The notes beneath the pieces were generated by a model. That model worked only from the letters and a program-made list of their open reading frames with translations. It did no database searches and was not told the DNA's origin. The translations under genes were made by a program, and so were the position numbers. A stretch of DNA of 25,287 nucleotides. Origin: DATIJJ01 sp039936115. Its GTDB lineage: Bacteria; Pseudomonadota; Gammaproteobacteria; DSM-16500. The DNA is taken from assembly GCA_039936115.1 (NCBI GenBank), contig JBDTIZ010000260.1, positions 1 through 25,287 on the forward strand, in the 5' to 3' direction. This document shows positions 1 through 8,600 of the stretch, piece by piece. Numbering within the stretch: the first letter of the stretch is position 1; each line of letters starts with the position of its first letter.

Positions 1-57
1 GTACTCTCTTTCCATGGCATATTTGGCCCCTCCATGGGCTAAATATATCATTTGAAA

Positions 58-118
58 GTGTAAACCATGTTCCCGGACAGGTGTAAACTATGTCCCCGGT
101 TCATACATTGTCCGCGGG
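58..118. repeat. Three imperfect direct repeats, probable insertion-sequence end remnant
   Basis: Three related units lie in tandem: GTGTAAACCATGTTCCCGG at 58-76, GTGTAAACTATGTCCCCGG at 81-99 and a more degenerate CATACATTGTCCGCGGG at 102-118. The first two differ at two positions. Spaced copies of a TGTAAAC-ATGTCCCCGG unit resemble the ends of some DDE-transposase insertion sequences, but no transposase lies inside the window, so this can only be called a remnant or the edge of an element beginning to the left. The region 1-163 contains no gene. It also has a short inverted pair, TTTGGCCC at 27-34 and GGGCTAAA at 41-48. Confidence 0.4.
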
Positions 119-163
119 ATCCAGTCACCTGGGCTTATGTTTTGATTTGCATGCGTAAAAAAA

Positions 164-1174
164 CTATACCAAATAAAAATCCAACGTCTTCTTCAACCCA
201 GTAGCAAAATCAGTGGTCGGTTTCCAGCCGAGTTTTTCTTCCACACGCTGAATGGAAGGCACTCGCAATGTCACATCTTGATAACCTGAACCATAATATT
301 TTTCTGCAGTCACATCCAATAATTTTGTTTTGCTCGCAACCGCTGCGTAATCAGGATATTGCTTAATGTTTTGAACCAACAATTCCGCCAACTGACGTAT
401 CGAAATATTTTCAATAGGATTACCAATATTGAAAATCTGACTGTTAGCCACATTATTTTTATTTTCAATGATAGAAATCAACGCACGCACACCATCATCA
501 ATATACATAAAACAACGCTGCTGCGCGCCACCATCGACTAACATAATATCTTCGCCACGCAAAATATTACCGATAAACTGAGTCATTACGCGCGAACCGC
601 CTGGTTTTGGATTGAAAATATTATCCAACTTAGGTCCATACCAATTAAAAGGACGAAACAATGTGTAATCCAATTTATGATGCTTACCATACGCGTAAAT
701 CACTCGGTCCAACAATTGCTTAGACGTAGAATAAATCCAACGTTCTTTATGAATGGGCCCTGTCACTAGATTACTATTTTCTTCATCGAATTCAGAATCA
801 GGACACATACCATACACTTCAGAGGTCGAAGGAAACACAATGCGTTTTTTAAATTCCACACACTGACGTACGATAGATAAATTCGCTTCAAAATCCAATT
901 CAAACACCCGCAATGGATTTTGTACGTAAACAGCAGGTGTTGCGATTGCAACTAAAGGTAAAACAACGTCAGATTTTTTAATTTGCTCAGTCACCCATTC
1001 TTTTTCTACGGTAATATCGCCAGTGAAAAAATGAAAGTTTGGCTGATCAAGACATTTGTCTAATTTATCTTGCGCCATATCAATTGCATAAATTTCCCAA
1101 TCCGTATGTTTGAGAATTGCTTCGCTTAAGTTACTACCAATAAAACCATTCGCACCTAAAATTAAAACTTTCAT
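164..1174 (-). CDS. Bifunctional UDP-4-keto-pentose/UDP-xylose synthase-like, stand-alone ArnA decarboxylase domain
   Basis: This is a short-chain dehydrogenase/reductase of 336 residues that aligns end to end with the C-terminal half of E. coli ArnA, which oxidatively decarboxylates UDP-glucuronic acid to UDP-4-keto-pentose in the cytoplasm. The NAD-binding GANGFIG motif is at residues 7-13. S118 and E119 in PSTSEVYG, Y148 and K152 in the Y-x3-K motif, and R304 in GYQDVTLRVPS correspond to ArnA S433, E434, Y463, K467 and R619, so the active site looks complete. The N-terminal formyltransferase domain of ArnA is absent. The start ATG overlaps the stop of the upstream aminotransferase gene (TAATG), so the two are translationally coupled. 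Stand-alone proteins of this type can also make UDP-xylose, so the product could be UDP-4-keto-pentose, UDP-xylose or both. Confidence 0.88.
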   Translation of the reverse strand: MKVLILGANGFIGSNLSEAILKHTDWEIYAIDMAQDKLDKCLDQPNFHFFTGDITVEKEWVTEQIKKSDVVLPLVAIATPAVYVQNPLRVFELDFEANLSIVRQCVEFKKRIVFPSTSEVYGMCPDSEFDEENSNLVTGPIHKERWIYSTSKQLLDRVIYAYGKHHKLDYTLFRPFNWYGPKLDNIFNPKPGGSRVMTQFIGNILRGEDIMLVDGGAQQRCFMYIDDGVRALISIIENKNNVANSQIFNIGNPIENISIRQLAELLVQNIKQYPDYAAVASKTKLLDVTAEKYYGSGYQDVTLRVPSIQRVEEKLGWKPTTDFATGLKKTLDFYLV

Positions 1175-2334
1175 TACACTACCTCATGAAACACACTGTA
1201 CATTACATCAATAACACGATCATGTTCTGCATCGGTCATACCTGGAAACAAGGGCAAACTCACAATTCGCGAACTCACATTTTCAGCCTCTGGAAAATCG
1301 CCCGGTTTAAATCCAAATTCATCCCGATAATAAGGATATAAATGCACTGCACGATAATGCAAACCCGTGCCAATATTTTTTTCTTTCATCCGTAACATAA
1401 ACTCATCACGATCCATGCACGCCACATCGCTATTAATCTGCGGTGTATACAAATGCCACGCGTGTCGATGCGAAAATTCAGGCTCGCTCGGCAACGTCCA
1501 TTGCTGCCAATCGGCTAAAACTTCTTGATAACGATTCACTAATTCCGTGCGCCGTTCTATAAAACCATCTAATTCTTCGAGTTGATGTAATCCTAATGCC
1601 GCCTGAATATCCATCATGTTATATTTCAAACCTGGCAACACAATTTCATAATCTTGCGAACCACTTTTACCGAAACGATTCCAGGCTTCTCTATCCATAC
1701 CATGAAAACGCAATAGACCGACTTTTTTAGCTAAGACTGCATCACTCGTCGTAACACAACCGCCTTCACCCGTTGTCATATTTTTATTGGGATGAAAACT
1801 AAAAACCTGAGTATCACCAAAACTACCGATTTTTTTACCTTTATATTCTGCACCAATTGCATGTGCTGAATCTTCAAGAACACGTAAGCCGTGTTTTTCT
1901 GCAATTTGATATAACACATCCATATCTAGGGCTAATCCAGCAAAATGCACTGGCATAATCACACGGGTCTTTTCGGTGATCGCATCTTCCAATAAATTAA
2001 GATCCATATTTAACGTCTGTGGATCAATATCAATAAGAACCGGTTTTGCGCCGGCCAATACAATGACATTCAAGGTAGCAGCAAACGTGAGAGGCGTTGT
2101 AATCACTTCATCCCCCGGCTGCAAATCCATAGCTAACAATGCGAGATGCAATCCAGCTGTAGCCGAAGCAAGTGGCAATACAAAGGGAGCGCCTATATAG
2201 TCTTTTAATTTTGCAGTAAATTCAGCGACTCTAGGACCCGTCGTAATCCAACCCGATTCTAGGCAGGAAACAACTTCATCAATTGCTTGCCGGCTAATAC
2301 TAGGCCGTGAAAAGGGTAAGTATTCTTCGCTCAT
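1174..2334 (-). CDS. arnB: UDP-4-amino-4-deoxy-L-arabinose--oxoglutarate aminotransferase-like (ArnB family)
   Basis: PLP-dependent aminotransferase of the DegT/DnrJ/EryC1/StrS family, 386 residues, close to E. coli ArnB in length and sequence (start EYLPFSRPSIS, then SGWITTGP). ArnB transfers an amino group from glutamate to UDP-4-keto-arabinose. The PLP-binding lysine lies in FSFHPNKNMTTGEGG (K184 when counted from the start chosen here) and the cofactor aspartate is in VLEDSAHAIGA. An ATG six bases upstream (2340) is possible, but AAGG at 2342-2345 (minus strand) is only one base from that codon and seven bases from the ATG at 2334, so 2334 is preferred; it also matches the MSE start of ArnB. 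It is the first gene of a pair with the decarboxylase. The exact sugar substrate is inferred, because related enzymes act on other 4-keto sugars. Confidence 0.85.
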   Translation of the reverse strand: MSEEYLPFSRPSISRQAIDEVVSCLESGWITTGPRVAEFTAKLKDYIGAPFVLPLASATAGLHLALLAMDLQPGDEVITTPLTFAATLNVIVLAGAKPVLIDIDPQTLNMDLNLLEDAITEKTRVIMPVHFAGLALDMDVLYQIAEKHGLRVLEDSAHAIGAEYKGKKIGSFGDTQVFSFHPNKNMTTGEGGCVTTSDAVLAKKVGLLRFHGMDREAWNRFGKSGSQDYEIVLPGLKYNMMDIQAALGLHQLEELDGFIERRTELVNRYQEVLADWQQWTLPSEPEFSHRHAWHLYTPQINSDVACMDRDEFMLRMKEKNIGTGLHYRAVHLYPYYRDEFGFKPGDFPEAENVSSRIVSLPLFPGMTDAEHDRVIDVMYSVFHEVV

Positions 2335-2438
2335 GCGCATACCTTATAAAACATTGGATTTCATCAAGAAGTGGCGAATGATACCTCAAACTAGGGCTTC
2401 TGAACACTATTTACACCCTACTCCCCTGAGGTTTTTAG

Positions 2439-2484
2439 TGTATAATGCCAGGTCTTTAATTACGATACAGAAACATCCTAGGAG
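2439..2484 (+). promoter_or_regulatory. Candidate promoter and ribosome binding site for the peroxiredoxin gene
   Basis: A consensus -10 box TATAAT lies at 2441-2446, about 50 bases upstream of the start codon. No convincing -35 hexamer stands at the usual spacing: TTTACA at 2410-2415 is 25 bases away, which is too far, so the promoter may depend on an activator. The ribosome binding site AGGAG is at 2480-2484, 11 bases before the ATG. Peroxiredoxin genes are often under OxyR, but I see no site clear enough to name. Confidence 0.45.
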
Positions 2485-2495
2485 ACCTGTTAAAC

Positions 2496-3101
2496 ATGAC
2501 TATTCTTGTTGGTAGAAAAGCGCCGGACATCACGGCAGCCGCAGTACTGGCTAATGGTGAGATTACAAATAGATTTAATTTAGCTGAAGCGAGCAAAGAT
2601 CAATACGCTATCGTATTTTTCTATCCTCTCGATTTCACATTTGTTTGCCCATCAGAACTGATTGCACTTGATAATCGCATTGACGAATTCAACAAACGAA
2701 ATACACTGGTTGTAGGTGTTTCGATCGATTCACAATTTACGCATAACGCTTGGCGTAAAACTGCAGTTAATGACGGCGGTATTGGTCCAGTTCGTTATCC
2801 ATTAGTGGCTGACGTCAATCATCAAATCTGTCAAGCCTATGGTGTTGAACATCCGACGTCACATGTTGCATTACGCGGCGCGTTCATTATCGACACACAC
2901 GGTGTTGTTCGTTCACAAATCGTTAACGATTTACCACTCGGTAGAAATATTGATGAATTATTGCGCTTAATTGATGCATTACAATTCCACGAAAAACATG
3001 GTGAAGTCTGCCCCGCTGGTTGGATGAAAGGTGAAACTGCAATTAAGCCAACCGCAGAAGGCATTGCGGATTATCTTGCAGAAAAAGCTGACGCACTTTA
3101 G
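2496..3101 (+). CDS. Typical 2-Cys peroxiredoxin (AhpC/TSA, Prx1 group)
   Basis: A cytoplasmic thiol peroxidase of 201 residues that reduces hydrogen peroxide and organic hydroperoxides. The peroxidatic cysteine is C51 in the FTFVCPSE motif, with the conserved Prx threonine/proline context just before it. The resolving cysteine is C172 in GEVCPAGW, so it belongs to the typical 2-Cys class that forms intersubunit disulfides. GGIG at residues 94-97 resembles the GGLG motif of overoxidation-sensitive enzymes, but the C-terminal YF motif that goes with it is missing. An additional cysteine, C112, lies in HQICQAYGVEH. No AhpF-type reductase is adjacent, so the electron donor (thioredoxin, AhpD or another) is unknown. 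The gene stands alone, flanked by its own promoter-like sequence and a strong terminator. The family assignment is firm. Confidence 0.95.
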   Translation: MTILVGRKAPDITAAAVLANGEITNRFNLAEASKDQYAIVFFYPLDFTFVCPSELIALDNRIDEFNKRNTLVVGVSIDSQFTHNAWRKTAVNDGGIGPVRYPLVADVNHQICQAYGVEHPTSHVALRGAFIIDTHGVVRSQIVNDLPLGRNIDELLRLIDALQFHEKHGEVCPAGWMKGETAIKPTAEGIADYLAEKADAL

Positions 3102-3113
3102 TTTTCATTTTTG

Positions 3114-3155
3114 TACGAAAAAAAACCTGCACATTCTGCGGGTTTTTTTTCGTAC
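3114..3155. terminator. Bidirectional rho-independent terminator after the peroxiredoxin gene
   Basis: An 18-base stem with one mismatch (TACGAAAAAAAACCTGCA at 3114-3131 against TGCGGGTTTTTTTTCGTA at 3138-3155) encloses a six-base loop. The A-tract on one side and T-tract on the other would let it stop transcription from either direction. It starts 12 bases after the peroxiredoxin stop codon. Confidence 0.85.
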
Positions 3156-3377
3156 CTTTTTTTGTAAAAAAAATAATTACCCTTTTTTGAATGTTTTACT
3201 TTAAATTAGCAAATTCTTTAATTAGAATCGCCACTGCAAAATGGTTTGGCTATTTATTTTTTTATCAAAAAATCTAAAGCAATCCATTTTTTTGCGATCC
3301 GGTCAAATTGCCGGCATGATAAAACAAAATACAGATCCGTCTGTTTAGTTGAAAATTTGCTTGCACTATTACATCTT

Positions 3378-3428
3378 TATAATGTAGTTTTCGAAATCCG
3401 TCCGGGTCATATCAAAACATCAAGGAGA
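3378..3428 (+). promoter_or_regulatory. Candidate promoter and ribosome binding site for the porin-like gene
   Basis: TATAAT at 3378-3383 is a consensus -10 box; the best -35 candidate at suitable spacing (TTTGCT, 3356-3361) is weak. A strong ribosome binding site, AGGAGA at 3423-3428, sits nine bases before the ATG at 3438 and decides that start over an in-frame upstream extension. The remainder of 3156-3377 is AT-rich and shows no other gene. Confidence 0.5.
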
Positions 3429-3437
3429 TACAAAAGC

Positions 3438-4802
3438 ATGAAATTGAAACTCGTTGTTGCATCAATGAGCGTATTAGGTTTGATTAGCTGCCCAACTTTT
3501 GCAGCAACTCAACACCATAAACACAAACACGTAACACAAACAGTTCGCACAGATTACAAAGATATGGGCGCGCTACCTGTTATCGTATGCCCAATCAATG
3601 ACCCATACACTGAAACATTAGATGTCTTGGATCACAATTTCGGTCGTGCTAAACCAACTGAAGATTGCACAAAATTAATCTCATTCGCTGGCGGAATTAA
3701 CTTTGACACTCACTGGGGCAACCGCAGTATGGGTTACGAAGGTGAAAACGTTCAAAGAGCAAGCTTGAATGATGCATACCTAAATATCTTCGGAAACGTT
3801 AATGACTGGGTTAAAGCATTTGCTAGTTTGAGCTACAGCAATACAACTACAAATTCTGCATTTCCTTACAGCGTATTTTTACCAACAACTTCTGTCACAG
3901 CAACCAAGAATGGTCAATACAGCAATGTTTACTCAAACGAACGTCTGAACTTGGAACAAGGTTTCATTCGTGTAGCTAACTTTGATCAAACTCCATTCTT
4001 TGTACAAATTGGTAAACAATTTATTCCGTTTGGTATCTACAACATTCACCCAATCGAACGTTCAATGACACAAGTATTGAGCGAAACATTGGCGACGACT
4101 GCTGAAGCGGGTTTCATCACCCAAATGGGCTTCCACGGCACAATCTCTGCATTTGACGATACTTTACGTCAACGCAATAGCTATGCTCTGACGACAGTTC
4201 AAGGTCATACCCACACCAATTACAGCGCTTCTTTAGGCTTTGATCATATGAGCGATCCTGCACTTATGTTCGGTGTGAACTTGTCATACTTGTATGACAT
4301 GAGCAGCGTGGGCGATATCACCCAAGCTATCTCACAGTACCAATCCTTTGGATTTTCAAACACCAATGGCAGTTACCACAACCGTGTAGCGGGTGGCGCA
4401 ATCGATGCTATGATCGGCAGCGGTCCATTCTCCTTAATCGGTGATTACGTTTCTGCTCTGTCAACCTTCAATAACAATGACCTCAACAGCAAAGGAATGA
4501 GCGTTGTTATTCCAGGAACTGGCAGCGGTGCTAAACCATGGGCTGGCAATCTTCAAGCAGGTTACAATTTCAATGCTTGGAGCAGAAACCAGAATATTTA
4601 CTTGGGTTACCAAGCTTCCGGTGATGCTGTAAATATCTTCTTACCAAAAAATCGTTGGTTAGCAGGCTACAATGTTGATGTTTGGAAGATGACGAACCTG
4701 GGTCTGGAAGTTGGTCATGACACCGACTACAGTGTCAGCAAAGGCGGCACTGGCGACTCAAGCAACACTATTGCACTACGTGCTGGTGTTCAATTCGGTT
4801 AA
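3438..4802 (+). CDS. Outer-membrane porin-like protein, possibly LbtU/DUF3573 family
   Basis: A secreted protein of 454 residues. It opens with a signal peptide (MKLKLVVASMSVLGLISC) with a plausible signal peptidase I cut after TFA at residue 22. LISC at 15-18 also fits a loose lipobox, but a barrel is the more likely fate. A histidine-rich stretch follows (HHKHKH), then a region dense in alternating hydrophobic/polar segments, Tyr, Asn and Gly, typical of beta-barrels. FVQIGKQFIPFG is a porin-like strand, and the chain ends LRAGVQFG with a penultimate aromatic residue. The overall look resembles the Legionella siderophore porin family LbtU (DUF3573), but I recall only general resemblance, so substrate specificity should not be assumed. 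The gene has its own promoter candidate and terminator and is probably well expressed. The reading frame extends 64 codons upstream of the chosen start, without signal-peptide character or a ribosome binding site. Confidence 0.7.
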   Translation: MKLKLVVASMSVLGLISCPTFAATQHHKHKHVTQTVRTDYKDMGALPVIVCPINDPYTETLDVLDHNFGRAKPTEDCTKLISFAGGINFDTHWGNRSMGYEGENVQRASLNDAYLNIFGNVNDWVKAFASLSYSNTTTNSAFPYSVFLPTTSVTATKNGQYSNVYSNERLNLEQGFIRVANFDQTPFFVQIGKQFIPFGIYNIHPIERSMTQVLSETLATTAEAGFITQMGFHGTISAFDDTLRQRNSYALTTVQGHTHTNYSASLGFDHMSDPALMFGVNLSYLYDMSSVGDITQAISQYQSFGFSNTNGSYHNRVAGGAIDAMIGSGPFSLIGDYVSALSTFNNNDLNSKGMSVVIPGTGSGAKPWAGNLQAGYNFNAWSRNQNIYLGYQASGDAVNIFLPKNRWLAGYNVDVWKMTNLGLEVGHDTDYSVSKGGTGDSSNTIALRAGVQFG

Positions 4803-4821
4803 TCTAACCATGAAACGAAAA

Positions 4822-4846
4822 AGCCCGCGCAAGCGGGCTTTTTTTT
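4822..4846 (+). terminator. Rho-independent terminator after the porin-like gene
   Basis: A perfect seven-base GC-rich stem, AGCCCGC at 4822-4828 and GCGGGCT at 4833-4839, with a GCAA loop, is followed by an uninterrupted T-tract. It starts 20 bases after the porin stop codon. Confidence 0.93.
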
Positions 4847-4902
4847 GCCTGTATTACAGAATTTTCTGAGCATTTTCCAACCCTCCCTTCTCTCTGCGCT
4901 CC

Positions 4903-4994
4903 TGTAGGGGCGAACCTATGTGTTCGCCCTTTCTATCGAAGTTATAGCAATGCATATTTAGGCCGCTGGGCGAGCACATAGGTTCGCCCCTACA
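4903..4994. repeat. Long inverted repeat, member of a dispersed GTAGGGGCGAAC palindromic family
   Basis: Two 27-base arms (4903-4929 and 4968-4994) are reverse complements at 26 of 27 positions, separated by 38 bases. Each arm begins TGTAGGGGCGAACC from the outside. The same 27-base arm recurs exactly at 15630-15656. The element sits between the convergent porin and RNase T genes, a common place for REP-like or MITE-like repeats. No T-tract follows it and no ORF lies inside. Confidence 0.8.
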
Positions 4995-5007
4995 AATGTA
5001 AAGCAGG

Positions 5008-5619
5008 CTACGCTTCCCACCCATTCACAATGTAACAAAACAAGTCCGCCGTTTTTTCCGCATCATAAGCCGCACTATGTGCTTGATTAATATCAAAAGA
5101 AATCCTAGCTGATCGAATCGCTTTCGCAAGAACCGTCTCTCCTAAAGCAACAGCGGCTAAAGTAGCCGTGTCGAATGTTGTAAATGAATGAAACGGCGAA
5201 GATTTAAACTGACAACGTTTGATAGCCGCCTGCACAAACGCCAAATCAAACCACGCATTATGTCCCACTAAAACTGCACGCGTACATCTAGCCTGCTCAA
5301 GCGCTACTCTAATATTTAAAAAAATGTTATGCAAAGCCTGCTGTTCCGTCATCGCATAACGAAGTGGAGAAATCGGGTCAATACCGGTAATTGCCAATGC
5401 TTCCGGATCGAGCCTTGCACCAATAAAAGGTTCGACATGATAAGAAAACGTCTTATCTCGGGATAACATGCCTTTTTCATCCATAATAAGTGTCACAGCC
5501 GCTATTTCTAGCAATCCATCTGTAGCAGGGTTTAAGCCCGATGTTTCAACATCAACCACAACAGGTAACAAGCCTCGGAAACGGGTAGAGAGATTCAACT
5601 TTTTTTGTTTAATAGACAA
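5008..5619 (-). CDS. rnt: Ribonuclease T
   Basis: DEDD-family 3'-5' exoribonuclease (203 residues) that trims the CCA end of tRNA and matures 5S, 23S and other stable RNAs. Residue numbering coincides with E. coli RNase T: D23 and E25 in VVDVETSG, D125 in HNAWFD, D150 in TTFDTATLA, and H181 and D186 in QAHSAAYDAEKTA, the complete DEDDh catalytic set. The protein lacks the short C-terminal tail of the E. coli enzyme. The start codon is TTG at 5619, preceded by GGGGA about ten bases upstream; a TGA a few codons further upstream and the absence of any ATG before residue 47 leave no better choice. It is divergent from putA, with 64 bases between them. Confidence 0.93.
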   Translation of the reverse strand: MSIKQKKLNLSTRFRGLLPVVVDVETSGLNPATDGLLEIAAVTLIMDEKGMLSRDKTFSYHVEPFIGARLDPEALAITGIDPISPLRYAMTEQQALHNIFLNIRVALEQARCTRAVLVGHNAWFDLAFVQAAIKRCQFKSSPFHSFTTFDTATLAAVALGETVLAKAIRSARISFDINQAHSAAYDAEKTADLFCYIVNGWEA

Positions 5620-5683
5620 ACGTATAATTCCCCATCATTCTTATTGGCACACATCTTAACAAATATGGTTGGAAAACACAGAC

Positions 5684-8600
5684 ATGATATTTGAATATCC
5701 TTTAGAAAAACGTACTCCGTTACAAAATGCGATAACTGCAGCCTATCGAATGGATGAAACAGTCTGTTTGGAGACACTCCTTCAACAAGCCGCATTTTCA
5801 GAAGATGCCTTGCAACGAATCAGTACCACGGCTCAAAATCTGGTGGTTGGTACCCGTGAAAATCGCCAAAAACAAGGTGGTTTAGACGCATTTCTGCATA
5901 AATATGACTTATCTAGCGAAGAAGGCATCGCATTAATGTGTTTAGCTGAAGCTTTGCTGCGCATACCCGATAGCGCAACCGTTGATCGATTAATCAGCGA
6001 TAAAATATCGACTGCTGATTGGGCCAAACATACCGGTGGAAAGGGCTCGTTATTCGTCAATGCCGCCACTTGGTCATTGCTCTTAACAGGCAAAATTTAC
6101 CGCCCTACGCTTAACACTAAAAAAACCTTAGGCGCCTCATTACAACGTCTCTTCAGCCGTGCAGGCGGGACAGTTATACGCCCTATCGTCGCCCAGGGAA
6201 TGAAAATCATTGGCAAACAATTTGTCATGGGCAGAACGATAGACGAAGCCATCACCCGCGCCAAAGCCGCTGAAACTATAGGCTATCGTTATTCATACGA
6301 TATGCTAGGTGAGGCTGCCAAAACGCGCGAAGATGCGGATGTTTATTTTAAATCTTATCAAGATGCAATCAGTGCTATCGGCAAAGCATCAAAAGATTTA
6401 AACCCCATTAATGGCCCAGGTATTTCCATAAAACTCTCTGCTTTACATCCACGTTATGAATTAGCCAAACGTGAACGGGTCTTATCCGAACTCATACCGC
6501 GCTTATTAACTCTCGCCAAATCAGCGAAAGCCGAAAATATTGGTCTAACCGTGGATGCAGAAGAAGCCGATCGTTTAGAACTGTCTCTCGAAGTGATTGA
6601 AAAAGTCTTTTCCGATCCTGCACTCGATGGCTGGGAAGGATTTGGATTGGCAGTACAATCCTACCAAAAACGCGCGCCTTTTGTGATTGACTGGTTAGCA
6701 GATTTATCCAAACGTTATCATCGCCGTCTGATGGTGCGCTTAATTAAAGGTGCATATTGGGATGCAGAAATTAAAGTTAGCCAAGTGTTAGGCTTAGAAA
6801 GTTATCCTGTTTTTACGCGTAAAAATTCTACTGACGTATCATTCATTGCCTGTGCAAAAAAACTTTTTGCTGAACCCGATTGTTTTTATCCGCAATTTGG
6901 CACACACAATGCTTATTCAGTCGCCGCTATTTTAGAAATTGCCGGCAACCGACGAGATTTTGAATTTCAATGTTTACACGGCATGGGACAAACGCTTTAT
7001 GATCAAGTCATTGGACCTGATCATTTAAATATTCCTTGTCGTATTTACGCACCGGTTGGTACGCACAAACATTTATTAGGTTATTTAGTGCGTAGATTAT
7101 TAGAAAACGGGGCGAATACTTCTTTCATCAATCGAATTGCCGATGAAAATTTACCTATCGAAAAAATTATTGCGAATCCTGTTGCACGCATAGCAAGTCT
7201 ACCTAGCAAACCTCATCCGCATATTCCATTACCTAAAAATATATTTGGCCTAGAACGATTAAATTCATCAGGAGTAGATTTTTCAAATATGAATACGTTA
7301 GAAAATTTAAAAGCACAAATGGAAAAAGTCGACAAACAATCTTTTAAAGCGGGCCCTATCATCGGCGGGAAAATGTTAACACACGCAACAGAAATGCCGG
7401 TTAATTCACCCAGCCAAATGAAAGACGTTGTCGGTACTTTGTATCAAGCGACACCCGATGATGTTGAACTTGCGCTAGAAAAAGCAGTGCATGCTACACA
7501 GGATTGGGCAAACACTTCGGTTGCCGAGCGGGCAGCATGTTTAGAACGTGCAGCGGATTTATTTGAAAAAAATCTGCCGACGTTTATGACATTATTATGT
7601 CGGGAAGGCGGCAAACATTTAGTGGATTGTGTTTCAGAAGTGAGAGAAGCAGCGGATTTTTGTCGTTATTACGCGGATCGTGCGCGCAAAGATTTATTGC
7701 CAGTGACATTAACTGGACCTACAGGTGAATTTAATCAACTTTCATTACATCCGCGCGGAATTATTGCCTGCATCAGTCCGTGGAATTTTCCGTTGGCGAT
7801 TTTTACCGGACAAGTTGTTGCAGGCTTAGTCGCTGGCAATGCTGTGATTGCAAAACCCGCGCAACAAACACCGCTCGTTGCAGCAGAAGCAGTTCGTCTT
7901 TTGCATCAAGCTGGTATTCCTGGCAACGTATTGCATCTATTACCGGGTCGCGGCGAAGTTGTTGGCGCAAGATTAGTAGCTGATGAACGTATTTCAGGTG
8001 TGATGTTTACAGGTTCAACCGAAACCGCTAAATTCATCCAACAATCGCTCGCTAATCGCGAAGGTCCAATCGTTCCCTTTATCGCAGAAACTGGCGGACA
8101 AAACGTGATGATTGTCGATTCATCTGCGTTGCCAGAACAAGTCGTGACGGATGTTATTAGTTCTGCATTTAATAGTGCGGGCCAACGTTGTTCTGCGTTA
8201 CGCGTATTGTTTTTACAAGACGATATTGCACCGCAAGTATTAGACATGTTGAAAGGTGCGATGCGTGAAATTAAATTAGGTGATCCGAGCTTGCTTTCAA
8301 CCGATGTTGGACCTGTTATCGATAAAGGCTCGTTTAATACATTGAATCAGCATGTGACAAACATGCAACAAGAAGCTACTTTGCTTTATCAAGTCCCAAC
8401 AGTTGATTTACCTAATGGATACTTTTTTGCGCCTTGCGTCATTGAATTAAAAAATCTTAACATCTTGAAACGCGAAGTATTTGGGCCGATTCTGCATGTC
8501 ATTCGATATAGCGCAAAAGAGTTAGATAATGTATTGGATCAAATCATCAATACCGGTTATGGATTGACCTTAGGAGTGCATAGCCGAATTGATGCGACTG

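Noticed and set aside
3246..3437. Upstream extension of the porin-like gene by 64 codons
   Set aside because: The extension has no ribosome binding site and would bury the signal peptide; the ATG at 3438 has AGGAGA nine bases upstream.
4903..4994. CRISPR-like or attachment-site array
   Set aside because: Only two arms in inverted, not direct, orientation and no regular spacers or cas genes.
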